From the NCBI GenBank assembly GCA_018881555.1, contig JACAXG010000168.1:496001-560000 (forward strand): a DNA stretch of 64,000 nt. The letters are read 5' to 3'. Below are positions 35,101 through 46,400 of the stretch, one piece after another; within the stretch, counting starts at the first letter, position 1; every line of letters starts with the position of its first letter. The stretch is from Amblyornis subalaris (taxonomy: Eukaryota; Chordata; Aves; Passeriformes; Ptilonorhynchidae). Made by a program: the position numbers and the translations under genes. The notes under the pieces were generated by a model, which was given only the letters and a program-made list of their open reading frames with translations, made no database searches and was not told the origin of the DNA.

Positions 35101-38100
35101 GCTCTGCTGGAGGAGACGGAGCTGCAGCCTGGATACCCCAGGGCAGCGTGAGGCCGGGGCCATGAACGTGTCTGCACTGGGATCCATCGGCTCCTGCACC
35201 CTCTGCCAAGCATGGCTCAGTGGGACAGAGCTGGCAATGCTGGAGCNGATCCTCCTGTGTCCCCGATGCTTTGACTTCACCAACATCACTGACTCTGCAC
35301 ATGGACATGTGGGATGAGTGACATCTGGATCCTTGGGACAGCTCATCGCTCTGGATGTCCAGGCCTGCTTCCTTCTGATTTACTGCCACTGCCTGATGCA
35401 GCATTGGACCTGGCCCCCACACCTTGGCAGGTGTCCTGCTGACTCCAGCAGTGGGAATGCTGCTGGCAGATGGATCAGGAATGGCCACAGATAGGCTTGG
35501 ACTGGCATTTTCCCAGCTTTGATTTTCTTAACCCCATGCAGGGAATGCACTGGAGCTGCTCCCCCCCGCGCCCCATCCCTCGAAGGCAGCCCGCTCACCC
35601 AGGCCTGCACTCTCCTGCCCCTCCAGCCAAATGTCTCTGCAGTAAACCCCAAGGGACTGATCCCAATCTGGGTTTCATGGTAGTCGCTCCACAAGGAGCC
35701 CATCCTTTTTCTTCCTGAGCACCTTGCGCAGGAGGCAGGACAGCACCGGGCAGCGTGAGCATCTCAGCTGGAGGCAGCCGGTGACTCCATGACAGATCTG
35801 AGGGCACAGCCCAGGCCACACTCCTGATGAGCTGTGACTTACACTGAGCATGCAGGTATCATGGGTATTATCCACACTGACACTGAAGGACATGGACACG
35901 CTGGGTTTTCATAGAGGTGATCAGTAACATCTCCATCCCTTCTGTTTACTGAGAGCTGCCTCCAGCATCCTGCCATGACTGCCCATGTCTCCATGGAATG
36001 AATGAGCCCCATCGCCTGCTTTGTGTGCTCAGCTAGCACAGTTCAGGGCTCTGCAGGATCCANGTGGATGAAAAGAGCTATTTGAATGTAAATTAATTGC
36101 TATTACAATTCTGTTTTTCTGCATTTTGGCAGAGGAGATAACTTCAGCCTTGTCACACAGAACAAAACCTTCAAAAGTGAACTTGTCATTTCAATCTCTT
36201 CATATAATTATATTCTGAGGATTCAGACAGTTGGGTGGTTTCTCCATTATTTCTCCCCTGAGGAGGATTGTTCCTGTCTTCCAAGCACACGCAGACTGTG
36301 TGCACCAGGGAGAACAAAACCAGTCCCTGCTGCTCGGCCCTGGCGCTGCCCCATTTCCTCCTGGGCCTGCTGGAATGGGAGGCCAATGCTGGCCATGGCT
36401 AATGCNGGTGGCCACCTGCTCCTAAGCCAACTGGCCATCATGGCGAGATACTGGAGATGTGAACTGTATGGATTTAGCTGGTTTTGTGCTGCTCCATCTG
36501 CATGGCTGCAGCTGCTGGGGCACTGGTAGTGGGACTGGGAGCACTCACCCCCTCTGCTAACACAGCCCTGTGATACCACTGCATCAAGGCTCACGTCACT
36601 TCTGAACGTGGCCTGTTGTAGTTCTGGCTTTGTAATGCAAAGGTGACATGGAAAATGGGCCAAATAATTAAAGAAAATATGGAGCAGCTTCACTAATGGA
36701 GAGGATGAGGGATGCCGAGGCAACACTGCTGGCATCGAGCCCCGAGGGGAATGCCCGGCCACGTGTTGGTGACATCCTCACNGCTCCCCAGGAGGACACA
36801 GCTGGATCAGGCTTCACTTTGCCTGTGTGAAACACTGAAGAGATTCAGGTGGGCAGGAGGAGTGCCCAGGGCTGGAGCTGGACCTGAGCGTGGCTTTGCT
36901 CATGGGTGCCGGCAGAGCCACGGGGGCACAGGGAGAGCAGGGACAGGTCTGTGAGAGGAAAGAGGGGACACAGCAGGGGGATGCTGGGGACTGGGGCCCA
37001 GTGAGCTCAAGCTGCAGTGTCTGCATGAAACCCTCTCACGCGTCTTGGCTCGCTGCTGCTGTATCAGACGTGTCTGTGCTCCGTCAGCAGTGCCGGGCAG
37101 TGGTTAAGTTGTGTGTCATGGGTTTAAGCTCACGGAAAACAAACCGTGTCAGCCCTCGGCGTGCCCAGTCACGATGCTCTGCCTCAGCACCTCCCTTCTC
37201 AGAAGCAGCTGTTTGTTGTGCATCCTGCTCCCTCCTCCTGCTGCTCCTGAGCCCTGCTGGTTCAGTGCCCTCCCTGTCCTGGGAAAGGGAGCGCTGATGT
37301 GGCTCCTCGGCCAGCACTGCCAGCCCTGGCCAGCATGGCCATCTCTGCCCTTGGGCACCAGGCCTGGGCACTCTGCAAGCCCAGACGGTGCTGGCAGCAG
37401 GGAGAGCCCTCCCTTCTCTCAGGACACCCGCTACCTCCAGTCCTGGCACACTGCAGAGCTGCACGGGAGTGTTCCTCCTCCCCACCCTTCCCTCCAGAGG
37501 GAAAATGACAAACTCAGGCCAGTGACCAACTCCGTGGACCCAGGCACAATGGCCAGCGACCAGCGTGGAAAACGTGAGAAGAGGAGGACTCAGACTCTGA
37601 GGCTCCTGGCTGACCATGGCACCGCGCAGGTGAGCTCGCGGAGGAGCCCTGCTGTGCTATTCCTGACTCGCCATCTGAGCCTGACTCATTGCCTTGGAAA
37701 CAAATTAAAACACTTTTATGTGTTTGCAGCTTGGTACCTAATTTTGTAAAACCAGGGAAACTGGCTCCTGCTGTTGGCCATGGAGGTCTTTAGCCTTTCC
37801 AGCACCTGAGGTATCACCCAGGAGTGTCCCGTGCCCTGTCTGTGGCACACACAGCTTTTGGGGTGTGTGTTGTCCATCAGTCTACGTTGAGGTGACCCCA
37901 TTCTCTTTGCAGTAGATAAAAGTGCTAAAACTACATGCAAAGGGACAAAAGACACACACCAATGTCCTACACGAGGTGCCACCAGCACTGTGGGAGCAGC
38001 TCCTCACTCTCAGAATGAGACAAACCCTGATGGGATGTGGCAGTGGAGCAGAGTTGGGACAAGTCCTTTATTCAGAGAGGCCATAAGACCACACAGAATT

Positions 38101-41100
38101 TTGTAACCAAATGAAGCATCCTTGTCCAGCTGAGGGGCCCTGTGGCACATGCCCAGCAACTGTGGGATGCAAAGATGCTCTGGTGGGAAAGGAGCCAGCA
38201 CCAGCACCTCAGGCAGAGCCCGGGCCTGGGCAGCATCCAGGGGTGTGTGACATCCCCACTGCACTTGTCCAGCCCAAGGGGATGTGACAAGGTTTTGAGG
38301 TCATTGCTGTGACTGCACAGGAACTGCGGTGGGTTTTGGGAGGGTGGGGAAGGGAGTTGGCTCAGTGAGGGGGCCAGGAAATGCGTTTGCCTCTGCTGGG
38401 TGCAAACATGGAGTTTGCTTTGAACAAGGCTTTAGAAGCTCCAGCAATCCAAGTCCTGTCTGTCAAATCCAGAAAGGAGTTGGAGATGATTCTGGAGGAG
38501 AAGAAAATACCAAGACGCAGGCACTATCTATAGACGTCCGTGTGAAGGTGGGACGTTGGAGTGCAGAGTATTTTTATCCCAATAGAGGTGTTATCTGTCT
38601 ATCTCCCATGAAATGCTGGAAGGGGGTGTTGAGCACTCAGTTCATGCAAAGAGAAAATAGCCCAAGTCACAGTTAAATCTGCGTGGTCTGTGTTTTCCTA
38701 AGGCAAGCTGTCATACTTGGAACTTTTTTCCTCTGGCTCACTGTCCCATGGTTGTTGCATGACAAAGTTCAGCACCCATGTAGCTGTTTAGTGGCCTGGA
38801 TGGAGTTTTGGTGTGTGCAGGGTGCAGCTGGGTCATCCATCCCCCTGGAGAGATGTGGGAGGTTCGTGCACACCTCAGCACACACGGTCTGCTCACTCAC
38901 CAGCTCACGCTGGAGCTGCAGCCAGGTGAGGAGGAGCTCCAGCACAAGCTGTAGCCACACCTGGCACATGCAAGGGGCGGTTCCTGAGAGTTCAAAGGCT
39001 TCAGTGTGGCTTATTTATGCATACACCTCCCAGCAAGTCCTTTTATTCTTAAATTCCAGACAGTTTATTATGTGGAGATTCTGAAAATCCAAAGTCTTGT
39101 CCTCTCTGCATTGATGTTAAAGATGTGAAGGCCCTGCCCGAGGTGCCAGGAGCAGCTGTGGGCAGTGTGGGGGTTGGGGCCGGGGGCTCCACGGGGGCTG
39201 ACAGGACCCAGCACGGCCAGGCCGTGGCCACGCACGGAGGGGCCCACGTGCACAAACCCAGCACGTGCCCACGCCACGTTAGCTCGTAGGAAGTGGATCA
39301 AAAGGGATTTAAATGCCAGCAAATAAACAGCTTGGGATGGGCTGTAATTAGAAAGTTCCCTGTTTTTTAACAACTGGCTCTGGGAAATTCCTGACTGAAA
39401 ACTGAGTACTGTATTTGCTAATCCAGCAGCTCCTAGGGGCCTGCTTGCTCTTCCCACTCAGAATGAGAAGAGCCCTGTGCTTGCTGAGTGGAGAGGGATT
39501 GATTTCACTTTTTGCCTTCATGGATGCTCATGAGCATGAAGAGCAAAGAGCTGGCAAGGAAACATCTCTGCTGAGAGAGAAACTTTGATCAAACTTGTGA
39601 TTTTCTCAGCTCCAGGGAGTAAAAGAAATTTATTTATAGAACAGCCTTGGTGAAACCAAATCCTGGCCCCCATCCTGTGTTGGGTGGTGGCTCTGGCTGC
39701 AGTGCTGTGTGGGGCATGTCAACTGTATTTGGTTTGTAGCACGAGGTGGTGGATAGTATTAGGGGTAATTAGCAGCCCTTGCAGATTGGGGCAGTCTGTT
39801 TTTGGGGAGCACATGACCTTCTGCTGCAGCAGCACATGGACACTGCAATTCCGAGTCCCCAGCGGAGAGCTGTGGTGGGATGAACAGCACTGTAGGGGAG
39901 CTGCTCTCGCTGTGATTCCTGACAAAAAGAATCTGCTCTGAGGTTCACACATCTGGAGGTCTCTGCTTACACAGATTCCTCCAGGTGAATACCCTGCAAC
40001 TCAAGCACTCCATGGGGTAGGGTGATGACAAGTCACCCTCACCACTGTCTCATCTTTGCACTGCACAGGCACTTCCAAATGTGCCCCTGCTGTGCTGGGT
40101 GTCATGTGGCTCTCACCAAGTGCCAGTTCAGGGGAGGCTCCAAATCCATTGACATCCCACTGGAGCACCCAAAGTAACGGCTGGTCCTGAATGCAGGTAT
40201 TTAAAACCACCAAAACCAAAATGTGACTAATACATTGCATTCTTCACCTTGCAGCAGGGGATTCTAAAGTGTTTTATAATTAAGTAACTAATTAAGTGTA
40301 AGAGCATTTCAGTGTAATGTGTTTTATATCCCTTCCCAGAGAGGCACAGGAGCTCAGAGGGCTGTCCCAGTGCCAGGGAGCCAGCCACAGCCACCGCTTC
40401 CCTGGCGCTCACTGGTTCTGCTCATTCACAGGAGTTTGGTTTTAAAATTGCTCTTAAAAGCTTTTGGGAGCTATAGACAGATGGATATTGCCATTACAAA
40501 CCAGCATCAAGTTCCTACCTGTCCTGAGAACCAGTTAAAGAAATGTGAGATGAGTGAGAGAGAAGAAAACCAGACAAGTGTATTTGTGCTTTTATCCAGG
40601 GCCAGGGGAGTCCAGTTGGAAAAACTACAACCTTCTTGTCAGCTGGAATGCCACCTGGGATGGCAGTGACTGAAACCTGTCACTGTTGGATGGTTTGCAC
40701 CTTGCACGAATGGCACCAGCAGCTCCTGCAGCTTCCCTGGAGAGCTGGTGGCTCCCAGCAAGGGTCTCGCTGCCACCGCAGCCCCGTGATTGGAGCAGGG
40801 TCCCTATGGACAGAACAGAATCCCTGTGGATGGAGCCATCGGCAGCCCAAGGACCCGCTCCGCTCTCCCCCCGGGCCCCCGCTGCCCTCGCGGTGCTGCA
40901 GCCGGGAGAGCGCTCCGGGCCGGGCCGTGTCACCCACGCCTGGCTGCGCTGTGGCCGGGCAGCGCTCCGGGAGAGGGACCCGGCGCCTCTGGCTCAGGGC
41001 TGCACTGCCACACGCTCCAGTGGCAACACCGGAGAGAGGAGCTCCCGAGGGATGCCTGCTTTTGGTGCGTGATCCGTGCAGATCCCTCATCAATGCCACA

Positions 41101-42379
41101 GAGATTCCCTGGGATACACGTGCCAGCTCGCACCCANAGGACACAGCAACACCCGCGCGGCTCCAGCGCAGGGCACAGCACCAGTCCCGTGCCCGCCCGG
41201 ACCTTTACAGCTCTGTGGTCTGACCAACGCTCTGGGATTCAACAGCCCTTTCAGCCAAGCCTTTGAGTGTTATGAAAAGGTTTGCAGAGACATTGTACAG
41301 AAGAATTGCTCAGGTGAGAGAAACGGAAATCCAGGAATATAATGCGGGAAAGATGAAGCCAGAAGTCTCTACCCCAAACTCCATCTGAGCCAAGGTCTTT
41401 TAACAGGTCTAATATCACATCCTCATTATTCAAGAAAAGCTTTTGTATTGTTAAAGAAAATGACAGAAAGAACTTAGAATTTTAAAATCAGCCTACTCAA
41501 TAATCCCTAGGTACAATCAGTAAGTGAACCTGCAAGTACTTTGGAACAGCAGCATCATTGGGCCCTCTCCTTCCTTTCCAATGTGGGGAAACTGAGGTGC
41601 AGCTACAGAAATACCTTCTCCACCACTAACAGTTACAGCTCTGCAATTACTGACTTAATTGCCATCAGTCGAAAGCAGTGTATTGCCCGAAAGTCAAAGC
41701 ACCCGAAATACCCTCAAAAGCCAGGAAGCAGCTGAAAACTCTGGGGGAAAGCAGCTGCTGGGAAGTTTTTGTAAGGAGAAGGGCAGGCTGGTGTTATCTC
41801 AGCCTGGGAGTCAATTCAATTGCTGCTGCGATGAACTTGAAACAGTCAAATATCACACGGAAACAGCAGCCAGATTTGCAAACAAAACACTCACTCTCAC
41901 TTCAAACACTCTGCAGTGCTGCTAACAGGGAAGATTCCTGGCTCTGAGTATACAGCAGGAACCTTTCTATGCTCATGGACAGAATAAAGAACGTGAACCC
42001 TCCTTACCCCTTCCATGTGGATCCTGGGATTCGTTGCCAGCCGGTACTGATGCAGCTGCAGCCCCCTGGGGACTCTCCTGATGGAGGCGGGGGAGGACAG
42101 GACCCCCGACCTCTGGATCGAGCCAAACCTGGTGACGTTTTGTCCACACCTGACTCCATCCAGGAGGCGTATGAGGAGCAGGTTGGAGGGCAGCTGCTCA
42201 ATGCTGCACAGGACGAGGGTCCTGCACTCGGGGCACCTCAGCTCCTTCTGGGATTTCAGGATCCTCTGCAGACAGGGCTTGCAGAAAGTGTGCTGGCACG
42301 GCAGCACCTTTGCTGTGGCATCGAGCTTTTCGAAGCACACGGGACACTCCAACAGGTCAAGGAGAGCCAAGTCATCCAT
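19912..42379 (-). CDS. SH3RF2: SH3 domain-containing RING finger protein 2 (POSH2 / PPP1R39)
   Basis: Known as an E3 ubiquitin ligase scaffold and PP1 regulatory subunit that modulates JNK/PAK4 signalling. Eight coding exons, in transcript order: 42379-42008, 31200-30943, 29276-28953, 24630-24536, 22587-22417, 22213-21999, 21461-21103, 20190-19912. All junctions are GT-AG with matching phase and give 690 residues plus stop (human 729). RING C3HC4 is at C12, C15, C28, H30, C33, C36, C49, C52. SH3-1 is at about 128-186, SH3-3 at about 351-408, and a PP1 docking motif KTVRF at 601-605. The start ATG has A at -3 and G at +4. Odd: the middle SH3 keeps only a diverged first half (about 188-210), and the roughly 32-residue exon that completes it in mammals is not found between 30943 and 29276. 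The junction without it stays in frame. Confidence 0.96.
21103..21461 (-). CDS. SH3RF2: SH3RF2 exon: disordered C-terminal region
   Basis: A 359-nt exon (acceptor gctccccag, donor gtacag). It completes the Asn of KNGSLQRP and contains [32 protein letters not shown] and [22 protein letters not shown] and [16 protein letters not shown] are conserved with mammals; no folded domain is expected. Confidence 0.95.
21999..22213 (-). CDS. SH3RF2: SH3RF2 exon: [19 protein letters not shown]
   Basis: A 215-nt exon (acceptor ttccaacag, donor gtgagt). After [20 protein letters not shown] it runs into a Pro/Arg/Ala-rich, low-complexity stretch ([30 protein letters not shown]). It is richer in GC than the surrounding intron. 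Confidence 0.94.
22417..22587 (-). CDS. SH3RF2: SH3RF2 exon: SH3-3
   Basis: A 171-nt exon (acceptor tctctccccag) encoding a complete third SH3: [20 protein letters not shown], then [20 protein letters not shown] and SNYVTPLF. The donor ag|gtctgg is weak, but phase and the alignment of the next exon support it. Confidence 0.95.
22588..24535 (-). other. SH3RF2: SH3RF2 intron before the SH3-3 exon
   Basis: About 1.95 kb between two coding exons. I see no coding segment, RNA gene or recognisable repeat family in it. Confidence 0.7.
24536..24630 (-). CDS. SH3RF2: SH3RF2 exon: Pro/Ala-rich linker before SH3-3
   Basis: A 95-nt exon (acceptor tttctcccgtag, donor gtacgt) encoding [20 protein letters not shown] and [11 protein letters not shown] plus two bases. 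It fits the phase needed by the SH3-3 exon and aligns with the mammalian VSTYHPAP linker. A CR1 copy lies about 200 bp upstream in the preceding intron. Confidence 0.92.
24835..25270 (-). mobile_element. CR1 LINE retrotransposon, 5'-truncated 3' end
   Basis: On the - strand this reads as the end of an avian CR1. It shows the C-terminal reverse-transcriptase remnant ([20 protein letters not shown], then [20 protein letters not shown]), the 3' UTR tract with ggtcttttccaacct, and the terminal octamer-type repeat tgattctgtgattctg ending at about 24835. The frame is broken and carries several N, so it is a dead fossil. It shares the orientation of SH3RF2 and sits just upstream of the 95-nt exon. 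Only the upstream limit is uncertain. Confidence 0.93.
26430..26870. other. CpG-rich patch inside an SH3RF2 intron
   Basis: Dense CpG over several hundred bases (gcgggccgcgcagcagcgct, cagcgcgcgcacgctgg and similar) in otherwise moderate-GC intron. No exon is seen in it. It could be an internal promoter or GC-rich intron sequence; the sequence alone does not decide. Confidence 0.4.
28953..29276 (-). CDS. SH3RF2: SH3RF2 exon: linker with [16 protein letters not shown]
   Basis: 108 codons, acceptor tctcttccag, donor gtaagg, phase 0 at both ends. It starts [10 protein letters not shown], matching the mammalian residues just after SH3-2, and contains [19 protein letters not shown] and [16 protein letters not shown]. 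It joins the previous exon in frame even though the second half of SH3-2 is absent. Confidence 0.95.
29277..30942 (-). other. SH3RF2: SH3RF2 intron that should contain the SH3-2 exon
   Basis: In mammals an exon of about 96 nt here completes the second SH3 (DENWAEG and GIFPxxFVE type motifs). I read the - strand in all frames and found neither motif nor a plausible 96-nt exon. There is no run of N that would mark a large assembly gap; only one single N, at 29686. Confidence 0.65.
30943..31200 (-). CDS. SH3RF2: SH3RF2 exon: SH3-1 and the stub of SH3-2
   Basis: 86 codons, acceptor ctcccccag, donor gtaccg. SH3-1 is complete: [19 protein letters not shown], then [20 protein letters not shown] and SVQVIKHLP. 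The tail [20 protein letters not shown] aligns with the start of mammalian SH3-2 but has lost its ALYxF signature. The exon ends in phase 0 at VHK. Confidence 0.95.
31201..42007 (-). other. SH3RF2: SH3RF2 intron 1 of the coding region (10.8 kb)
   Basis: The longest intron, between the RING exon and the SH3-1 exon. It contains an A/T-rich imperfect palindrome (about 33421-33448) and a CpG-rich patch (about 40840-41200), but no recognised gene or transposon. Confidence 0.65.
40840..41200. other. CpG-rich patch 1.1 kb downstream of the RING exon
   Basis: GC- and CpG-rich sequence (gagcgctccgggccgggccg, cagcgctccgggagaggg) within the first coding intron of SH3RF2. It may be an intragenic CpG island or regulatory element; no splice-supported exon is seen. 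Confidence 0.4.
42008..42379 (-). CDS. SH3RF2: SH3RF2 first coding exon: RING finger
   Basis: Opens [20 protein letters not shown] and contains [20 protein letters not shown] and [11 protein letters not shown], a complete C3HC4 RING. It ends RIHMEG before gtaagg in phase 0 (124 codons). The intron that follows is about 10.8 kb, the longest in the window. Confidence 0.97.
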
Positions 42380-42637
42380 CTTCAGTGCAGAGCTCCTTCA
42401 GGAGCGCAGCCGGAGCCATCCACACCCCACTTTCACCGGAGCCGCCTGAGACGCGTTCCTGCGCCTGCGAGAACCAGATCCTGGGCTCAGGCAGCTATCC
42501 TGCACGGAGGGCGAGGGAGGAGGGAGCCCGGAGCAGAGCTGCACTGCTGGAGTGTGTAACGCAGCCACCTACATCAGAGCTGTGCCTCGCCAGCCAATCT
42601 GCGAAAGCACAGGCTGCGCTCGCAGCCCAGTCTGAAA

Positions 42638-42655
42638 TGAGTCACCCTTGACTCA
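42638..42655. promoter_or_regulatory. Inverted pair of AP-1 (TRE) sites
   Basis: TGAGTCA at 42638-42644 and TGACTCA at 42649-42655, separated by CCCT, form a perfect 7-bp inverted repeat 260 bp upstream of the SH3RF2 start codon. Each half is a consensus FOS/JUN site. SH3RF2 acts on JNK signalling, so AP-1 feedback is a reasonable but untested inference. Confidence 0.6.
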
Positions 42656-42665
42656 GTTGGGGCNA

Positions 42666-42692
42666 GGGGCCGGGGCCGCGCCGGGGCCGGGG
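42666..42692 (+). other. G-quadruplex candidate
   Basis: Four runs of four G (42666-42669, 42672-42675, 42683-42686, 42689-42692) with loops of 2, 7 and 2 bases. The G-rich strand is the one opposite to SH3RF2 sense, in its putative promoter. Confidence 0.5.
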
Positions 42693-43450
42693 CAGGAGCC
42701 CAGGTCCTGCTGGCCCGGCAGAGGGGCCCGGGGCAGCCGAGCGGGCCGGGCGCTCCCCGCGCCGTGCGCAGGACAGGCTGAGCGCTCCTGCTCCGCGCAT
42801 CAGAACTGACACGGCACGGAAGAATTCACCAGCTCAGGAGATGAGAGTCCCTGATAAACATCAGCCCGGACCTGTTTGTGCTCGGCTTCGGCTGCACGCC
42901 GCCGCTCGCTGCGCACATCCCTCGCACACCTACGCGCCGCCTCGCTTCGCAGATAGTCCCAGCTTGGCTCCCTCCCTGCCCGTTTCGACAGCAGTTCTAT
43001 AAAAAGTCCTTCAAACGCCACCCCTCGCCGGGGGTACCTGGCAAGGCCGCGGGTCGCTCGGCGGTGCCATCCTCGCCCGGTTTGGCTGCCTCAGCTCTCT
43101 GAATCAACCCCAAACGATTATTCCTCCCACAGCCTGGAGTCGCTGAACCTGTTCCGCTCCGGCGGCGCTGGCGGCGGCCGCGGCGCTCACCCGGCGGGGC
43201 TCAAGCCCGGGCTTGCAGCGGCCGCGGGGACCGAGGGCAGCCCTGGCACCGGGGGCTGGCACGGCCCTGCCGGGGAGGCAGCGTGTGCCGGACCCGGTCC
43301 GGCCCCGGCTTCCTGCGCCTGCTGCTCCGAACAGGGAGCGACCGCTCCAGCCTCTCATTCCTACGGATGCTCATCTCGACAGCACCCACTCGGTGGGACA
43401 GGGGAGGGACCCGGACAGCGTTCGCAGGGCTGGGCTGACCTCCGCGTGAC

Positions 43451-46400
43451 TTTTGGTGCCGTTATCTGGGCTCCAGCAGCTCCCAGTGTTCCCACTCCCG
43501 GGCTGGTCGCTAGTGGGCTCGGCTGGGGTAAGGGAGGCCACAACTGGGTGCCGAGCACGTCCAGCACCTGCCACTGCTCCCTGTGGGAAGGGTCCATATG
43601 CTGAAGTGAGACCCAAGCCCAGCAACAGCCACGTGGGGTCTGAGGGGCCCCTTCCCACCCCAGCGAGGCAGTGGTTGTGGCAAGGGAGGCCAGGGGCCAT
43701 CTCACGGTACCTGTAATTTGTATTCCCTTTATCAGCTGAATTCCTATCTCAGGTCTGGCTGCTCACACATACTGATGGATTGCCTAAGGAGAGCAGGAGA
43801 GGCAGTGAAGGTCCAACACCATTTTCCTTACAAACACTGTCATGTTTCTGTTGTGTGTCTACAACCTATAAGTACTACAAATATTAGAGGAGAAGCCTGT
43901 AAATCTGAAGATGTCTCAGATAACACCATCAGGCTGCAGCTGTCCCTGCNCTCCTCTCAGGATCCTTCAGAAGTACAGCATGGAAAGGGTTAATGTGTCT
44001 TTCCAAAAGTTCCCCCCCCTCCCAATCATGATTTTGTCAAAACAAAATTTTTCTTTTATTTCTTTAATATAGTTGCCATTAGGCTAAATTAAAATGTTGA
44101 CAAACATCTTCAGGATAATGCCAGGAACCAATGACCTCAGTCTGTTTCATCTCAAGTTTCCTTTTGCTTTGGTGCTTCTTAGTAGTCTGTCATAGGTGCT
44201 GTGTGCTGGGCTGGCTGGGCACACACTGGTTCATGAATGATGCTGCAAGCAGCATCAGCTCGTCTGCCGGCGCTTCTAACGCAATGCGTGACATCAACTT
44301 CACTGAAAACAAAGGTTGTGAAGGTTATTTTCCTATTTTACATATTCTTCCCTATTTGTGCTCTGTGATTAACACTCAGGTTATATCTTCATCTGATTAG
44401 AAAGGAAACAGAATTACCCCGCAGTGGCGAGGTGCTGGAAACGAAGCTGAGTGGCCAGTTCTCTGCACACTGGCTCCTGCTCATCTCCAGCCACATCCGT
44501 TTGGGGAGTGAGTGCTCCTCCCGTTTTCCTGCACTGTAAGGGCCAGTCTGTGTTAGCTGCACTCTCAAAGCAGTGGGTGAGACTGAGGCTCTCCGGGGGG
44601 ACGTTGCCTGCACAGTACAACGCAGAGTTCCTGGTGAATTCCCAAGGGAAATTACTGGCCACTGTTGGAGTGCCCGGTCACCTTGCAGGCACCTCGGGAG
44701 GGCCCAGGCTGGGGAATCCAGTAGTGCTGAGCACACTCAAGGGGCCCAGGGAATCTGGGGCTCCCCAAGAGTCTTCAGTGACATGGATGATTGCAGCAAG
44801 TCCCCTGTGCTCTCCATCTCTTGGGAATGCCACCAGGGATATGCTCTGGGCAAGCTTCCCTGAGTCTGGCAGTGACTCTGGCCCCTCTCTGCCTGCCTGG
44901 GGCACAGGGAGCTGATCACCCAGGCAGGAAAAAGGGCTTTTCCAGTTTCTGAACTGCCAGAACAGCCAACTGAGGCTCTGATCTGGGATGCAGTCTCTGG
45001 TTCTGCTGCAATACAAAAGCTGTCTATGCTAACACTCACATTTATATAACACATTAAATCTTCAAAGCATTTCCCAAAAGCTAATTCATCTGTAGAATGC
45101 CCCTTGGACTAGGCATCCCCCACTCCCCAGTTTATCTGGAGGATACCAGGAGACAAGGCCACACATCATATCAATGTCCAGTTTGGGATCAGGATGTGAG
45201 GCTTTCTTGGTTTTCCACTTCACACTCAGACCATTCCACTGAATTTTATTATCTGCCACTGCCTCTCTCTTCCAACATGACTCATAATTGGGGCTAAAAA
45301 ATAAAGGCAGAGCTAGAAAGCTGCTTGTCCTTCCCTTTCATTTCAACAGTCTGTGTTTGATGCTGATGCTGTAATTAACTCGGGGCTGGATGCAGCGGGA
45401 TGCCTGGTCTGGAGGACGCTGCTCTCGGGCTGCAGGNGGTGCCGCCGCCGCCGCAGAGGCTCTGCCTGGGCAAGGCCGGCTGCTGGCCCGGCCCCACCGA
45501 TCCACAGGAGCCCTCTGCAGCTTCCCGGGGCAGGGATGCCTGGTACTGAAGGGACGGAACTGCTGAAATGTGTATTGCAAGGCTCGGTTGCTCAGGGGTT
45601 ATCGCGGAGCTGGAAGCTGGGAGACAACGTTGAGAGCAATGTGCCCATCCTTGCTTCCACACCCGTGGCTGCGCACACGTCTGCCCCGGGAGCTGCCTCC
45701 TTTGGCTTCCCCCGACTCCAGCATCGACTCAGACATGAGCTCCGGTGGACCCCAAAGCAAAGAGCAAACACGCGTTGTTCCCGTCGTCCCACAGGAGCCG
45801 CAGGGGCGCTGGGCTGTGGTTCAGTGACCTCTGCAGCGCTGCTGCAGCCGGGGCCGTGTGTGCCATGAGAGGGCACAGCACGGCAGCACTTCCAGGGGGG
45901 ATAAAAAGCCTCTGCCACTGCACCGTGCGAGTGGATGCCACATGTCTCTTTTCTGGGGGAAGAGGGACCTTTCAGACTGTTTTTAGCTCCTGGAGGGCAG
46001 GGAGAGGGGGTGCCTCTTACAAGCTGCTACAGATTATAGATCTGAGCTGGCAGCTCGTCCTCCCACCCACCCACAAACACGGCGCCCAGTGCTGCTGCTG
46101 AAGGGGGCGAATGGCAGGACCTGCCTGTGCCTCCAGACCCCAAGGGGAGGAGGGGAGTGTTCCCCCTGGCACGGGATCGCCGGTGCTGCAGGCAGTGTCC
46201 GTTGGCCGCGGGGAGCGGTGCGGGCTCTGTACGCGCGGCGGTGCTGGTGGCAGAACCCGGCACATTGAGTAAATAAGTTGTGTTTGCTTGAAGACATAAT
46301 TAGGCCAGCGTGACTCTGCAGGGATGTGCGGAGTGTGGGGACCTGCAGCCAGCAGAGAAAAAGCCTCTCTACAATTTTCCACCTCTCAGCCTGGTCCCCT

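Larger units (their letters stand above)
42380..43450 (-). promoter_or_regulatory. SH3RF2: CpG island upstream of SH3RF2, likely promoter and 5' UTR
   Basis: Very GC-rich sequence with many CpG and GC boxes starts just upstream of the SH3RF2 start codon, peaking at 42660-42790 and 43020-43440. The start site and any non-coding first exon cannot be fixed from sequence. A TATAAAAA is present on the opposite strand at 42998-43005, so divergent transcription is possible. Confidence 0.7.

Noticed and set aside
42800..43021. 73-codon frame on the - strand upstream of SH3RF2
   Set aside because: It begins at GTG, not ATG, and lies in GC-rich promoter sequence without supporting features.
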